A stretch of DNA of 64,000 bases. Source: JADKCZ01 sp963786945 (GTDB lineage Bacteria; Myxococcota; Myxococcia; Myxococcales; Anaeromyxobacteraceae). How positions within the stretch are numbered: position 1 is the stretch's first letter; every line of letters begins with the position of its first letter. The DNA lies in assembly GCA_963786945.1 (NCBI GenBank), contig CAWBAO010000004.1, positions 124,001-188,000 on the forward strand. Reading direction: 5' to 3'. A program made the position numbers and the translations under genes. Of this stretch, positions 25,420 through 37,491 are shown one piece after another. The notes under the pieces were generated by a model that was not told where the DNA came from, did not search any database, and saw only the letters and a program-made list of their open reading frames with translations.

Positions 25420-26730
25420 GTGTCGACCTTCGCCGAGCTGGGCCTCTCCGAGAAGTCCCTGCAGTCGCTCACCCGTGCCGGGTTCGAGCACCCCACGCCG
25501 ATCCAGGCCCGCGCCATCCCGCCGGCGCTGGAGGGCAAGGACGTCATCGGCACCGCCGCCACCGGCACCGGCAAGACCGCCGCCTTCCTCTTCCCCATCA
25601 TCGAGCGGCTGGCCGGCAAGCCCGGAACGCGGGCGCTGGTGCTGGCGCCGACCCGCGAGCTGGCGCTCCAGATCGGCGAGGAGCTGGAGCGGTTCGGCAA
25701 GGCGCGCCACGTCCGCGGCGCCGTGGTGATCGGCGGCGTGGGGATGGGTTCGCAGGAGCGGGCCTTCCGCGATCGGGTCGAGGTGATCATCGCCACGCCC
25801 GGCCGGCTGGTCGATCACCTGCAGCAGGGGACGGCGCGGCTCGATCTCGTCGAGGTGCTGGTGCTCGACGAGGCCGACCGGATGCTCGACATGGGCTTCA
25901 AGCCCCAGCTCACCAAGATCCTCCACAAGCTGCCGCGCGCCCGCCAGACGCTGCTCTTCTCCGCCACCACCACCGGCGAGGTGGCCGACTTCGCCCAGGC
26001 CCACCTCAAGGCCCCGGTGCGGGTCGAGGTGGCGCGCAGCGGCACCACCGCCGAGCGCGCCGAGCAGCGGGTCTTCCTCTGCGCCCAGGAGGAGAAGACG
26101 CCGCTGCTGCTCACCCTGCTCGCCGAGGACGACCTCTCCACGCTGGTCTTCACCCGGACCAAGCGGCGCGCCGATCGCGTCGCCAAGAGCGTGGAGCGGG
26201 CCGGCCACAAGGTGGCGCGCATCCACGCCGACCGGTCGCAGGGCCAGCGCAAGCAGGCCCTCGACGGCTTCAAGGACGGCCGCTACCGGGTGCTGGTGGC
26301 GACCGACATCGCCGCGCGCGGCATCGACGTGGCCGACATCGGCCACGTGGTCAACTTCGACCTGCCGCACGTCCCCGAGGACTACGTCCACCGCGTCGGC
26401 CGCACCGCCCGTGCGGCCGCCAGCGGCAAGGCCTCGGCCTTCTGCGCCCCCGACGAGATCGACCAGCTGCGCGCCATCGAGCGGCTCACCCGCGTCCTGC
26501 TGCCGCGGGCCGAGGTGCCGCGCGAGGCCGAGGTGTTCAGGAGCGAGCACGCCCGCGCCGAGGAGGGGCGGCGCCACCAGGGCGTCCCGCCGCACCGGCG
26601 CCCCGGCGGTGGCGGGGGCCACGGCGGTGCCGGCCGCGGCGCCGGCGCCCACGCCGGGGGCGGGCGGGGCGGCGGGAGCGGCCGCGGCGGCTGGAAGGGC
26701 AAGCGCCGCGAGGGCAAGGCCACGGCGTGA
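25420..26730 (+). CDS. rhlE: DEAD-box RNA helicase, RhlE-like
   Basis: A protein of 436 residues, starting at GTG 25420 with GGAG upstream. All helicase motifs are in order: Q-motif (FEHPTPIQARAIPPAL), I (ATGTGKT), Ia (APTRELALQ), Ib (TPGRL), II (DEAD, in VLDEADRMLDMGF), III (SAT), IV (LVFTRTK), V (ATDIAARGIDV), VI (HRVGRTARA). RhlE-type enzymes unwind structured RNA in ribosome assembly or mRNA turnover. The C-terminal ~65 residues are Gly/Arg/His-rich (GGGGHGGAGRGAGAHAGGG), a typical disordered RNA-binding tail. Its stop overlaps the methyltransferase gene (GTGA). Confidence 0.93.
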   Translation: MSTFAELGLSEKSLQSLTRAGFEHPTPIQARAIPPALEGKDVIGTAATGTGKTAAFLFPIIERLAGKPGTRALVLAPTRELALQIGEELERFGKARHVRGAVVIGGVGMGSQERAFRDRVEVIIATPGRLVDHLQQGTARLDLVEVLVLDEADRMLDMGFKPQLTKILHKLPRARQTLLFSATTTGEVADFAQAHLKAPVRVEVARSGTTAERAEQRVFLCAQEEKTPLLLTLLAEDDLSTLVFTRTKRRADRVAKSVERAGHKVARIHADRSQGQRKQALDGFKDGRYRVLVATDIAARGIDVADIGHVVNFDLPHVPEDYVHRVGRTARAAASGKASAFCAPDEIDQLRAIERLTRVLLPRAEVPREAEVFRSEHARAEEGRRHQGVPPHRRPGGGGGHGGAGRGAGAHAGGGRGGGSGRGGWKGKRREGKATA

Positions 26731-27389
26731 GCTCGGCCGACCAGCTCGCCCGCTGGCGCGACTTCGTGCGGAGGCAGACCGCGCCGGCCCGGGTGGCGCT
26801 GGTCCCCGAGATCTCGCTCTACCAGGCCACCGAGCTGACCCCGCTCTGGCACGCCACCTCGGCGCAGCTGGAGCGGTACGACGCCTCGCCCTTCTGGGCC
26901 TTCCCGTGGGCCGGAGGGCAGGCGCTGGCCCGCCACCTGCTCGACCGTCCCGGCCTGGTGCGCGGCCGGCGCGTGCTCGACTTCGCCACCGGCTCGGGGC
27001 TGGTGGGCATCGCGGCGCTGCTGGCCGGCGCCGCCAGCGTCGACTCCACCGACCTCGCGCCGTTCTGCGAGGTGGTGGTGCCCATGAACGCGGCGCTCAA
27101 CGGCCTGTCGCTGGCGCCGCGGCTGGTCGACCTGCTGGGCCAGCCGCTCGACGGCGTCGACGTGGTGCTGGCGGGCGACGTCTTCTACGAGAAGCCGCTG
27201 GCGGAGCGGTCGCTGGCCTGGTTCCGCACCCTGGCGGCCCGCGGCCTGACGGTGCTGGTGGGCGACCCGGGGAGGCTCTACTCGCCGCGCGTCGGCGTGG
27301 CCGACCAGGCCTGCTTCGAGGTGCCGGTGTCGCTGGAGATCGAGGAGCGGACCCCCATGCGGACCTGGGTGCTGCAAATCCTCCCCTGA
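26727..27389 (+). CDS. Class I SAM methyltransferase, METTL20/ETFB-lysine methyltransferase-like
   Basis: A protein of 220 residues from GTG 26727, coupled to the helicase. After a short lead, LVPEISLYQATELTPLWHATSA and the signature FWAFPWAGGQALARHLLD are those of the ETF-beta-lysine/nicotinamide methyltransferase-like group. The SAM-binding motif I is VLDFATGSGLVGIAALLAGA. The post-motif segments VDSTDLAPFCEVVVPMNAALNG and VVLAGDVFYEKPLAER (D...D) are present. It likely methylates a protein lysine, possibly ETF-beta or a ribosomal protein. No ETF genes are in the window. Confidence 0.8.
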   Translation: MSSADQLARWRDFVRRQTAPARVALVPEISLYQATELTPLWHATSAQLERYDASPFWAFPWAGGQALARHLLDRPGLVRGRRVLDFATGSGLVGIAALLAGAASVDSTDLAPFCEVVVPMNAALNGLSLAPRLVDLLGQPLDGVDVVLAGDVFYEKPLAERSLAWFRTLAARGLTVLVGDPGRLYSPRVGVADQACFEVPVSLEIEERTPMRTWVLQILP

Positions 27390-27458
27390 GCTGGGCCCGG
27401 CGGGCCCGTCCCGTCCGGGGTTTGGCCGCCTGGTGCGAAGCGCCGTACAAGGTTCCCC

Positions 27459-30407
27459 ATGGAGACCGCCCCCGAGGCTGCACCCCCCCTCCCCTCCCCT
27501 TCGTCCCGGCCCTGGCGACGCCGCCTGCGCCGCACCGCCATCGTGCTCGCGGTGCTGGCCGCGGTGGTGGCCGTGCTCGGCTTCCTGGTGGCGCCCCGCC
27601 TGATCCGCAACGCGCTGGAGAAGGACGGGAGCGCCTACCTGCGCCGGCGCGTGACCGTCGCCGAGGTCAGGGTCAACCCCTTCACGCTCACCATCGACGT
27701 GGACGGGCTGGTGGTCGCCGACCGGGACGCCCCCCGCCTGGTGGCCTGGGAGAAGCTCCACGTCCGGCTGGCGCCCTGGCGGCTGCTGCAGGGGTACGCG
27801 GGCGTGGCCGAGGTGAGGCTCACCCGCCCATTCTTCCGCGCCGCCCTCGACGCGCGGGGCCGGTTGAACGTGCAGGACCTGCTCGATGGCGACGGCGCGC
27901 CGCCACCCGCGCCCCCGCCACCCGGGCAGGCACGGCCCCGCAGGCTGGGCGTGGCGCTCGACCTGCTGGAGGTCGTGGAGGCCCGGGTGGCCTTCGCCGA
28001 CGCCACCCGCCGGCCCGAGTTCGAGTCCGAGCTGGGACCGCTCTCCTTCCGGCTGGAGGACTTCCGGACCACCGGCGACGGCGACAGCCCCTACTCGCTC
28101 CGCGGCGCCACCGAGGCGGGCGAGTCCTTCGAGTGGCAGGGCACCGTCCGCTCCGATCCGCTCCGCTCGGCGGGCACCATCGCCTTCAAGGGGCTGTCGC
28201 TCCCCAAGTACAGCCCCTACCAGGTCGATGCGGCTCCGGGGCTGCTGATCGAGCGCGGCACCGCCTCCATCGAGACCCGCTACGGGCTGGAGCTGGGGAC
28301 CGCCACGCCGTTCTTCAAGCTCGACGACCTGCGGCTGCTGGTCGAGGACCTCCGGCTGGCGCGCCGGCGCGACGCCTCCCGCGCCCTGGACCTGCCTCGA
28401 CTGGAGGTGAACGGCGTCGACGTCGACGTGCTGGGGAAGACCGCCCGCGTCTCCGAGGTGAAGGTGCTGGGGGGCCGCCTCACCCCGCGCCGGGAGCGCG
28501 ACGGCCACTTCGCCCTCTTCGAGATGCTGGAGCCCCCGCCCGGCCCTCCCGGCCCGCCCTCGGCCTGGCGCTGGTCGGTGGCGACGGTGGCGGTCGACCA
28601 GCTCACCGTCGACGCCGAGGACCTGATGGCCCCGCGTCCCGTGCGTGTCGCCCTCTCCGCGGTGAAGGTCTCGCTGACCGGGCTGACGCAGGATCCGGCC
28701 GTGACCTGCCCGCTGTCGGCCTCGTTCCGCTGGGAGGACCGGGGCACGGTCTCCCTGTCCGGGACGATCCGCCCCTTCGCCAGGTCCGGCGAGCTGGCGC
28801 TGGAGGTGGCCAACCTCGACCTGCGGCCAGTGGGCCCCTACGCCGACAGCGCCTCGCCGCTGCGCCTGGCCGGCGGGACGCTCGGGGTCAAGGCCCGCGC
28901 CAGCTGGGACGCCGCGGGGGAGTCCCCCCGCTGGACCTTCTCCGGCGACGTGAGGGTCGACGACCTCATCCTCCGTCACCCGACGCGCGACGAGGAGCTG
29001 GTCCGCTGGCGCTCGCTGGAGTTGCTGGGCGTGAACGCCACCTCGGCTCGCCGGGCCTCGCTGCGGGTGTTCCGCCTCACCGAGCCGCGGCTGCGCGGCG
29101 TCATCTTCGAGGACGGGACCACCGGCCTGGCCTCGGCCGCCGGGACGGCTGCCGACGGCGCCGCGCCGGCCTCCTCGGCCGCTCCGGCACCGGCGGCGCG
29201 AAAGGCACCGGCCGGCTCCCCGCCGTGGCGCGCGTCGGTCGGGCTCCTCCAGGTCAGGCGCGGCCGCATCTCGCTCACCGATCGCTCGACGCAGCCGCCG
29301 GTCAACACCGCCCTCACCGACCTCGAGGCCAGGATCGTCGACCTCTCGTCCGACCCCGGGTCCCGCTCCACCGTCGAGGTGTCGGCCCGGGTGGACGGCG
29401 CCGGATCGGTGACGGCCACCGGCACCGTCAACCCCTTGCGGCAGGACGCCTACACCGACCTGGGCATCCGCTCCCACGCCATCGACCTCACGCCGCTCGG
29501 CCCCTACGCCGGCAAGTACCTCGGCTACCTGATCCAGAAGGGGAAGCTCGACCTGGAGCTCGCCTGGAAGGTGGAGGAGCGGCGGCTCAAGTCCGGCAAC
29601 GTCATCCGCCTCGACCAGCTGACGCTCGGTGACGAGACCCACAGCGCCGACGCCACGTCGCTGCCGGTCAAGCTGCTGCTGGCCATCCTCACCGACAAGG
29701 ACGGCGTCATCCTGCTCGACGTCCCCGTGGACGGGGACCTCGACGACCCCACCTTCCGGCTGGGCCGGGCCATCTGGCACACGCTGAAGTCGCTGATGGT
29801 CAAGCTGGCGGCCTCGCCCTTCAGCGCGCTGGCCGCGCTGGCGGGCGGGGGCCAGGAGGACATCTCGCTCATCGAGTTCGCACCCGGCGAGGCGACCCTC
29901 GACGAGGCGGCCCGCAAGCGGATCGAGCTGCTCGGCAAGTCGCTGGCCGCGCGGCCGGCGCTGGGGCTGGAGCTGAGCGGCGCCACCGACCCGGCCCGGG
30001 ACGGCGAGGCCCTGCGCCGCCTCGAGCTGGAGCGGCTGCTGCGGCGGACCAAGGCCGCGGCCCAGCGGCCCCCGGTCGGCGAGGAGGCGGTGACGGTGGC
30101 GCCCGAGGAGCGGCACCGCTGGCTGGCGGCCGCCCATGCCGCCGCCTTCCCGGCCGCGGCCGGGCCGGCCCCTGGCGCCGGGAAGGGGGAGGCGCCACCC
30201 CCGACCGACGCCGCCATGGAGGCGGCCCTGCTGGGCGCGATCGCGCTTCCCCCGGAGTCGCTGCCCACGCTGGCCGCGGCCCGGGCCCAGGCGGCCCGCG
30301 ACGCCCTGCTCGCGACCGGCCTCGACCCGGCCCGCCTCTTCCTGGTGGAAGGGGGCGACCGGGCCCGCCGGGAGCCGGCCCCGAGGGCCTACTTCGGGGT
30401 CAGATAG
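27459..30407 (+). CDS. DUF748 / AsmA-like envelope protein
   Basis: A protein of 982 residues. A cytoplasmic Arg-rich lead precedes one transmembrane helix (about 26-46, TAIVLAVLAAVVAVLGFLVAP). The rest is periplasmic and follows the DUF748 pattern: NPFTLTIDVDGLVVAD, EKLHVRLAPWRLLQGYAGVAEVRLTRPFFRA and repeated beta segments. Late elements include RSHAIDLTPLGPYAGKYLGYLI-type and DKDGVILLDVPVDGDLDDPTFRLG-type segments, which occur in the AsmA/DUF748 superfamily. The C-terminus has an OmpA-like hint (LIEFAPGEATLDEAARKRIELLGKSLAARPALGLELSG). The superfamily is linked to lipid transport between membranes. The next gene's promoter begins 3 bases after its stop. Confidence 0.8.
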   Translation: METAPEAAPPLPSPSSRPWRRRLRRTAIVLAVLAAVVAVLGFLVAPRLIRNALEKDGSAYLRRRVTVAEVRVNPFTLTIDVDGLVVADRDAPRLVAWEKLHVRLAPWRLLQGYAGVAEVRLTRPFFRAALDARGRLNVQDLLDGDGAPPPAPPPPGQARPRRLGVALDLLEVVEARVAFADATRRPEFESELGPLSFRLEDFRTTGDGDSPYSLRGATEAGESFEWQGTVRSDPLRSAGTIAFKGLSLPKYSPYQVDAAPGLLIERGTASIETRYGLELGTATPFFKLDDLRLLVEDLRLARRRDASRALDLPRLEVNGVDVDVLGKTARVSEVKVLGGRLTPRRERDGHFALFEMLEPPPGPPGPPSAWRWSVATVAVDQLTVDAEDLMAPRPVRVALSAVKVSLTGLTQDPAVTCPLSASFRWEDRGTVSLSGTIRPFARSGELALEVANLDLRPVGPYADSASPLRLAGGTLGVKARASWDAAGESPRWTFSGDVRVDDLILRHPTRDEELVRWRSLELLGVNATSARRASLRVFRLTEPRLRGVIFEDGTTGLASAAGTAADGAAPASSAAPAPAARKAPAGSPPWRASVGLLQVRRGRISLTDRSTQPPVNTALTDLEARIVDLSSDPGSRSTVEVSARVDGAGSVTATGTVNPLRQDAYTDLGIRSHAIDLTPLGPYAGKYLGYLIQKGKLDLELAWKVEERRLKSGNVIRLDQLTLGDETHSADATSLPVKLLLAILTDKDGVILLDVPVDGDLDDPTFRLGRAIWHTLKSLMVKLAASPFSALAALAGGGQEDISLIEFAPGEATLDEAARKRIELLGKSLAARPALGLELSGATDPARDGEALRRLELERLLRRTKAAAQRPPVGEEAVTVAPEERHRWLAAAHAAAFPAAAGPAPGAGKGEAPPPTDAAMEAALLGAIALPPESLPTLAAARAQAARDALLATGLDPARLFLVEGGDRARREPAPRAYFGVR

Positions 30408-30409
30408 GG

Positions 30410-30438
30410 TTGACACGGTGGCGCGAACGGATGATAAC
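30410..30438 (+). promoter_or_regulatory. Sigma-70-type promoter of the TetR-RND efflux operon
   Basis: A perfect -35 TTGACA (30410-30415), a 17-bp spacer and GATAAC (30433-30438, 4/6 to TATAAT). Transcription would begin at about 30445, only a few bases before ATG 30448, so the TetR message may be nearly leaderless. Confidence 0.6.
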
Positions 30439-30460
30439 GCGCCGCGAATGACCGTTCGCG
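30422..30460. promoter_or_regulatory. Inverted-repeat operator candidate
   Basis: CGCGAACGG (30422-30430) and CCGTTCGCG (30452-30460) are a perfect 9-bp inverted repeat separated by 21 bp, and the arms are about three helical turns apart. They straddle the -10 element and the ATG of the TetR gene, an ideal place for autorepression. Confidence 0.5.
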
Positions 30461-31088
30461 GCGCCAGCTCCCCCTCCCCCGCCCAGACGCGCCAGCAGCG
30501 GACCCACGAGCGGGTCCGCCGCGACATCCTGATGGCGGCCGCGGAGGTCTTCGCGCGCCACGGCTACGCCGCCGCCACCCTGGCCGACCTGGCCGAGGCG
30601 GCCGGCTACGCTCCCCCTCGCTCTACCGGTACTTCAAGAGCAAGGAGGAGATCTTCTCCAGCCTCACCGAGCTGCTGAAGGGGGAGCTGCTCGGCACCTT
30701 CGAGCTGCCGGTGGACCGCGGCCAGCCGCTGGCGGCCAGGCTCGAGGCGCTGCTGCGGGCCCAGCTCGAGCTGATGCGCGAGCGGCGGGTGCTCTTCGGC
30801 GTGCTGCTGGCCACCCAGCCGGAGGCCGAGGCCGGCCGGGCGCCGGTGCCCGACCTGCGCGCCGGGGTGGCCCTCTACGAGGCGCACCTGGCCGAGTGGC
30901 TCCGCCGTCACGTGGCCCGCCGCGAGCTGCGCTGCCCGGTGGAGCTGGCCGCCCGCGCCCTGGCCGGCGTCTCCCATGCCTTCCACCGCTGCCACGCCAG
31001 CGGCAGCGACGACACGCCGGTGGCCGAGCAGGCCCGGCAGGTCGTCGACCTCGCCCTGCACGGCTTCCAGGCCGCTGGCCCTTCCTAG
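30448..31088 (+). CDS. TetR-family transcriptional regulator (frameshifted in this sequence)
   Basis: Two overlapping frames together make one 213-residue TetR protein. The first gives the HTH domain: RRDILMAAAEVFARHGYAAATLADLAEAAGYAPP. The second gives SLYRYFKSKEEIFSSLTELL and the ligand-binding helices up to FQAAGPS. The reading frame breaks in the C5 run at 30613-30617; one additional C restores APPSLYRYF exactly, as expected for the family. The regulator sits just upstream of an MFP-RND pump, the classical setting of a local efflux repressor that is released by a drug or metabolite. Given other single-base breaks nearby, a sequencing error is more likely than a true pseudogene. Confidence 0.8.
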
Positions 31089-31119
31089 TCCGACACCTTC
31101 GAACCCAGGAGTCCCGAAC

Positions 31120-32205
31120 ATGCACGCCCGTCACCTCGTCCCCGCCGCCATGGCCGCCCTCACGCTCGCCGCCTGCGGCCACAAGACCGAGAAGGCCGCG
31201 CTCCCCGACGCCGGGACCCCGACCCGCGCCGTCAAGGTGACGAAGCCCACCACCCGGCTGGAGACCGGCCTGGCCCGGGCCACCGGCCCCATCCGCGCCC
31301 GGGAGGAGGCGGTGCTGGCGGCCAAGGGCTCGGGGCAGATCAAGCGGGTGCGGGTGCAGGTCGGCGACCGGGTCCAGGCCGGCCAGCCGCTGGTGGAGAT
31401 GGACGCCGCCCTGCAGGCCATCGGCGCCGAGAACGCCCGGGCCGCGCTCAAGGTGGCCGAGGCCAACCTGGCCTCGGCGCAGCGCGAGCTGAAGCGCGGC
31501 CAGGAGCTGAGCGACCAGGAGGTGATGCCCGAGGCCACCTTCGACCGCCTCAAGACCGGCGCCGAGATGGCCGCGGCGCAGGCCGACCAGGCCCGGGCCG
31601 GCCTGCGGGCGGCCGAGCAGCAGCTGGCCGACACCATCCTCACCGCCCCCTTCAGCGGCGTGATCACCGGCCGCTTCAAGAACGCCGGCGACTCGGTCAC
31701 CGCCATGCCGCTCACCCCCATCGTCTCGATCGCCGACGTCGACCACCTCGAGGCCCGGCTGGCCGTGCCCGAGGGGGTGGAGCCCTTCGTCAAGGTCGGC
31801 CAGAAGGTCACCGGCGTGACCACCCCGGGCGCCCAGAAGTTCGAGGCGGTGGTGCGGGTCAAGAACGCCGTGGTCGACCCCGGCAGCCGGACCATCGAGG
31901 TGCTGGCCGACGTCGTCAAGGTGGAGGGGGCGCCGCTGCGCCCCGGCACGCTGGCCAACGTCGACTTCGGCGGCTTCGGCGACAAGGACGGGCTCTACGT
32001 GCCGTCCAGCGCGGTCCAGACGGCCGGCAACGAGTCCTGGGTCTTCGTCATCGTCAACGGCAAGGCCGAGCGGCGGGACATCAAGCCGGTGCAGGTGAAC
32101 CCCGGCACGGTGGCGGTGGAGGGCGGGCTCGACGCCAGCGCCGCCGTCATCCTCGACCCGGGCACGCTGGCGGTGGGCGACGCGGTCGTCCCGCTGGCCG
32201 ACTGA
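31120..32205 (+). CDS. RND efflux periplasmic adaptor (MFP) lipoprotein
   Basis: A protein of 361 residues from ATG 31120. The signal ends in lipobox LTLAAC (Cys19 as acylation site), so it is anchored as a lipoprotein. The membrane-fusion pattern follows: barrel-sandwich half EAVLAAKGSGQIKRVRVQVGDRVQAGQPLVEMD, a coiled-coil hairpin (ARAALKVAEANLASAQRELKRG to RAGLRAAEQQLADTIL), the second half TAPFSGVITGRFKNAGDSVTAM and a beta-barrel (VEPFVKVGQKVTGVTTPG). It would bridge the RND pump at 32236 to an outer-membrane channel. No TolC-like gene is in the window, so an unlinked channel must be used. Confidence 0.9.
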   Translation: MHARHLVPAAMAALTLAACGHKTEKAALPDAGTPTRAVKVTKPTTRLETGLARATGPIRAREEAVLAAKGSGQIKRVRVQVGDRVQAGQPLVEMDAALQAIGAENARAALKVAEANLASAQRELKRGQELSDQEVMPEATFDRLKTGAEMAAAQADQARAGLRAAEQQLADTILTAPFSGVITGRFKNAGDSVTAMPLTPIVSIADVDHLEARLAVPEGVEPFVKVGQKVTGVTTPGAQKFEAVVRVKNAVVDPGSRTIEVLADVVKVEGAPLRPGTLANVDFGGFGDKDGLYVPSSAVQTAGNESWVFVIVNGKAERRDIKPVQVNPGTVAVEGGLDASAAVILDPGTLAVGDAVVPLAD

Positions 32206-32235
32206 CGCCCCGACCGCCACCGCCCCGGAGCCGCC

Positions 32236-35361
<3,126 letters not shown>

Positions 35362-35430
35362 AGGACCCGCCGGACGGAGCCGGCGCCACGGCCGGGCCGG
35401 GGCCTGCCCGCGATGGCGGCGCGGCCCCGC

Positions 35431-35959
35431 CTACTTCTTCCCGTGGGCGTGCGCCTTCGGCAGGAACGAGGCGTCCGCCGTGGGGTGGCACTTCTCGCAG
35501 AAGGAGGCGGTCTGGAAGATCAGCCCGGCCGCCTTGGCCGCGGCCAGGTCCTTCATCACCCTGGCGTTGGCGTACTCCGACCCGTAGCCGTGGCAGCCCT
35601 CGCAGTCGAGCCCCTTCCGGGCGTGGCCCGACTTGACCCAGGAGTCGTACTGGACGCGGTGGCAGGTCCGGCACTGGCCGGCACCCAGCTTCTCACGCTG
35701 CGGCGGCTCGGGGGCCTTCTTCGCCGCTTCCCTGGGGGCCTGGACCTCCGCCACCTGCTGGCTCGCCGGTGGCGGGCGCGGGCGCTGCCGCTGACGCCGG
35801 CGTCGCCACGGGGGCCGGCTCGGTCGGCGACGGAGCAAGCGGGGCAGGCGCCGCCGAAGGCGGAGCGGCCGCCGGCCGCGGCGCCTTCTCCCCGCAGCCG
35901 AGAGCGACCAGCGCGAGCAGTGCCACGGCGGAGAGTGCTGCTGCAGGTGGGAGGCGCAT
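35431..35959 (-). CDS. Tri-haem c-type cytochrome lipoprotein (frameshifted in this sequence)
   Basis: The 5' frame starts at ATG 35959 with a lipoprotein signal (MRLPPAAALSAVALLALVALGC) and an Ala/Pro-rich spacer. The 3' frame carries three CxxCH haem motifs: CRTCH, CEGCH and CEKCH, with extra His residues and the end HAHGKK. The frames join near 35766; removing one base of the CC there gives APATASQQVAEVQA and a protein of 175 residues. It resembles NapC/cytochrome c554-like small multihaem proteins used in periplasmic electron transfer, tethered to a membrane by the lipid. It converges with the RND permease gene, 69 bp away. Confidence 0.75.
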
Positions 35960-36183
35960 GCGTGAGATCGGTCCTTTCCAGGCGGTCGGCCTGACGAAGG
36001 GGAGCTTACCCGGTCACCGACCGCGGCCATAGAAGGCCGGCGCCGGGCCGGCTCGACTCCAGAATCACGACGCACCGCGTCCGTCGATTGGGCCACCCGG
36101 TGACATGCGCATGACACCTCCGCCCTAGGCTCTCAGCCCTCGTCGCCCGCACCCCCTCTCCCCGCGGGCCCAGGAGTGAGCAC

Positions 36184-37338
36184 ATGAGTGCGACCGCCAC
36201 CGCCGACGCCGCCCCGGTCGACGCCAGCCACCTGCCGCCGCTGGCCCGGCTCGACCGCGCCGCCATCGAGTCCATCCTGGCCTCCGGGCGCCGCCTGCTG
36301 GTGCAGGGTGGCATGGGCATCCACGCCTCCGACGGGCTGGCCGGCAAGGTGGCCGCCCATCACGGCGCCCGGCTGGTCGGCGTCGGCACCGTCTCGGCGG
36401 TGGTGAAGACCCCGGACCACCTCCGCCGCGAGATCCGGCGCGCCCGCGCCGAGGCGCCGGGCGGCTTCGTCGGCCTCAACCTGATGGCGGCCATCAACAA
36501 GGCCGAGTTCGAGCTCTCGACGCGCATCGCCATCGAGGAGGGGGTCTCGTTCATCGTCCAGGGGGCCGGCATCTCCCGCGAGATCATCAAGTGGTGCCGG
36601 GCCGGGAACGTGCCCTTCGCCGGCATCGTCTCCTCGGGCCGGCTCGCCGCCATGTACGAGAAGTGGGGCGCCGACTTCGTGGTGGCGGAGGGGGCCGAGG
36701 CGGGCGGGCACATCGGCGACATCGGCCATCCCCTGCCCGGGCTGGTGGACGAGGTGGTGGCGGCCACCTCGCTGCCGGTGGTGGCGGCGGGCGGCGTGGA
36801 CGCCTCCGACGTGGCGCGCTACCTGGCGGCCGGCGCGGCCGGCGTGCAGATGGCGTCGCGCTTCCTGGCCTGCTCCGACGGCGACGCCCACCCCAACTTC
36901 AAGCAGATGCACCTCGGCAAGACCGACGCCGAGATCACGCTCATCACCAGCTGCGTGAAGGGGATGAAGGCCCGCGCGGTGCGGAGCCCCTTCACCGAGG
37001 CCCTGGCCCGCGGCGAGCGCTTCCCGCCTCGCAGCAAGGCCTGGTACTTCGGTCCCGAGGGCTTCCACGGCCGCAAGAAGGCCTGCGTCGAGTGCCTGGC
37101 CGAGGACCTCTGCCTCTGCCGCGCCTCCCAGTTCCGCGAGAGCTTCTGCATCACCGACGCCCTGCTGGCCGCGGCCATCAAGGGCGACACCGAGAAGGGG
37201 CTCTTCTACACCGGCTCCTCGATCACCCGGATTCCCGAGCTGACCACGGCGGAGCTCCCCACCGCCAGGGCCCTGCTCGAGGACCTGGAGGGGCGGCTGG
37301 CGGTGGCCGAGCCGGCCCTGCTCGCCGCGACCGGGTAG
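36184..37338 (+). CDS. Nitronate monooxygenase / FabK-like flavoprotein with Cys-rich tail
   Basis: A protein of 384 residues with AGGAG before its ATG. The TIM-barrel FMN-binding pattern of the nitronate monooxygenase/2-nitropropane dioxygenase family is clear: VQGGMGIHASDGLAGKVAA, ARLVGVGTVSA, FVGLNLMAAINKAEFE, VVAEGAEAGGHIGD, PVVAAGGVDASDVARYLAAGAAGVQMASRF. A C-terminal segment with CVECLAEDLCLCRASQFRESFCI holds five cysteines within 23 residues, resembling an Fe-S ligand set, which classical enzymes lack. The family also includes FabK enoyl-ACP reductases, so a reductase role is possible. The gene stands alone. Confidence 0.82.
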   Translation: MSATATADAAPVDASHLPPLARLDRAAIESILASGRRLLVQGGMGIHASDGLAGKVAAHHGARLVGVGTVSAVVKTPDHLRREIRRARAEAPGGFVGLNLMAAINKAEFELSTRIAIEEGVSFIVQGAGISREIIKWCRAGNVPFAGIVSSGRLAAMYEKWGADFVVAEGAEAGGHIGDIGHPLPGLVDEVVAATSLPVVAAGGVDASDVARYLAAGAAGVQMASRFLACSDGDAHPNFKQMHLGKTDAEITLITSCVKGMKARAVRSPFTEALARGERFPPRSKAWYFGPEGFHGRKKACVECLAEDLCLCRASQFRESFCITDALLAAAIKGDTEKGLFYTGSSITRIPELTTAELPTARALLEDLEGRLAVAEPALLAATG

Positions 37339-37491
37339 GCGACCCGACCCTCCCCCCGTCACCACCGCCGGGGGACGAAACCCGCCCGCTTTTCCTCGTG
37401 CCTCTCCGCGCGCAGCGCGGTATGACGCCCCCCTCGCCGCTCCGCTCCCGGAGCCGGCTGGCGGCGCGACCGCACGGGCTACGGAGACGTC

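Noticed and set aside
30418..30447. GTG start ten codons earlier for the TetR gene
   Set aside because: It would lie between the -35 and -10 of the promoter, so it could not be on the transcript from that promoter.
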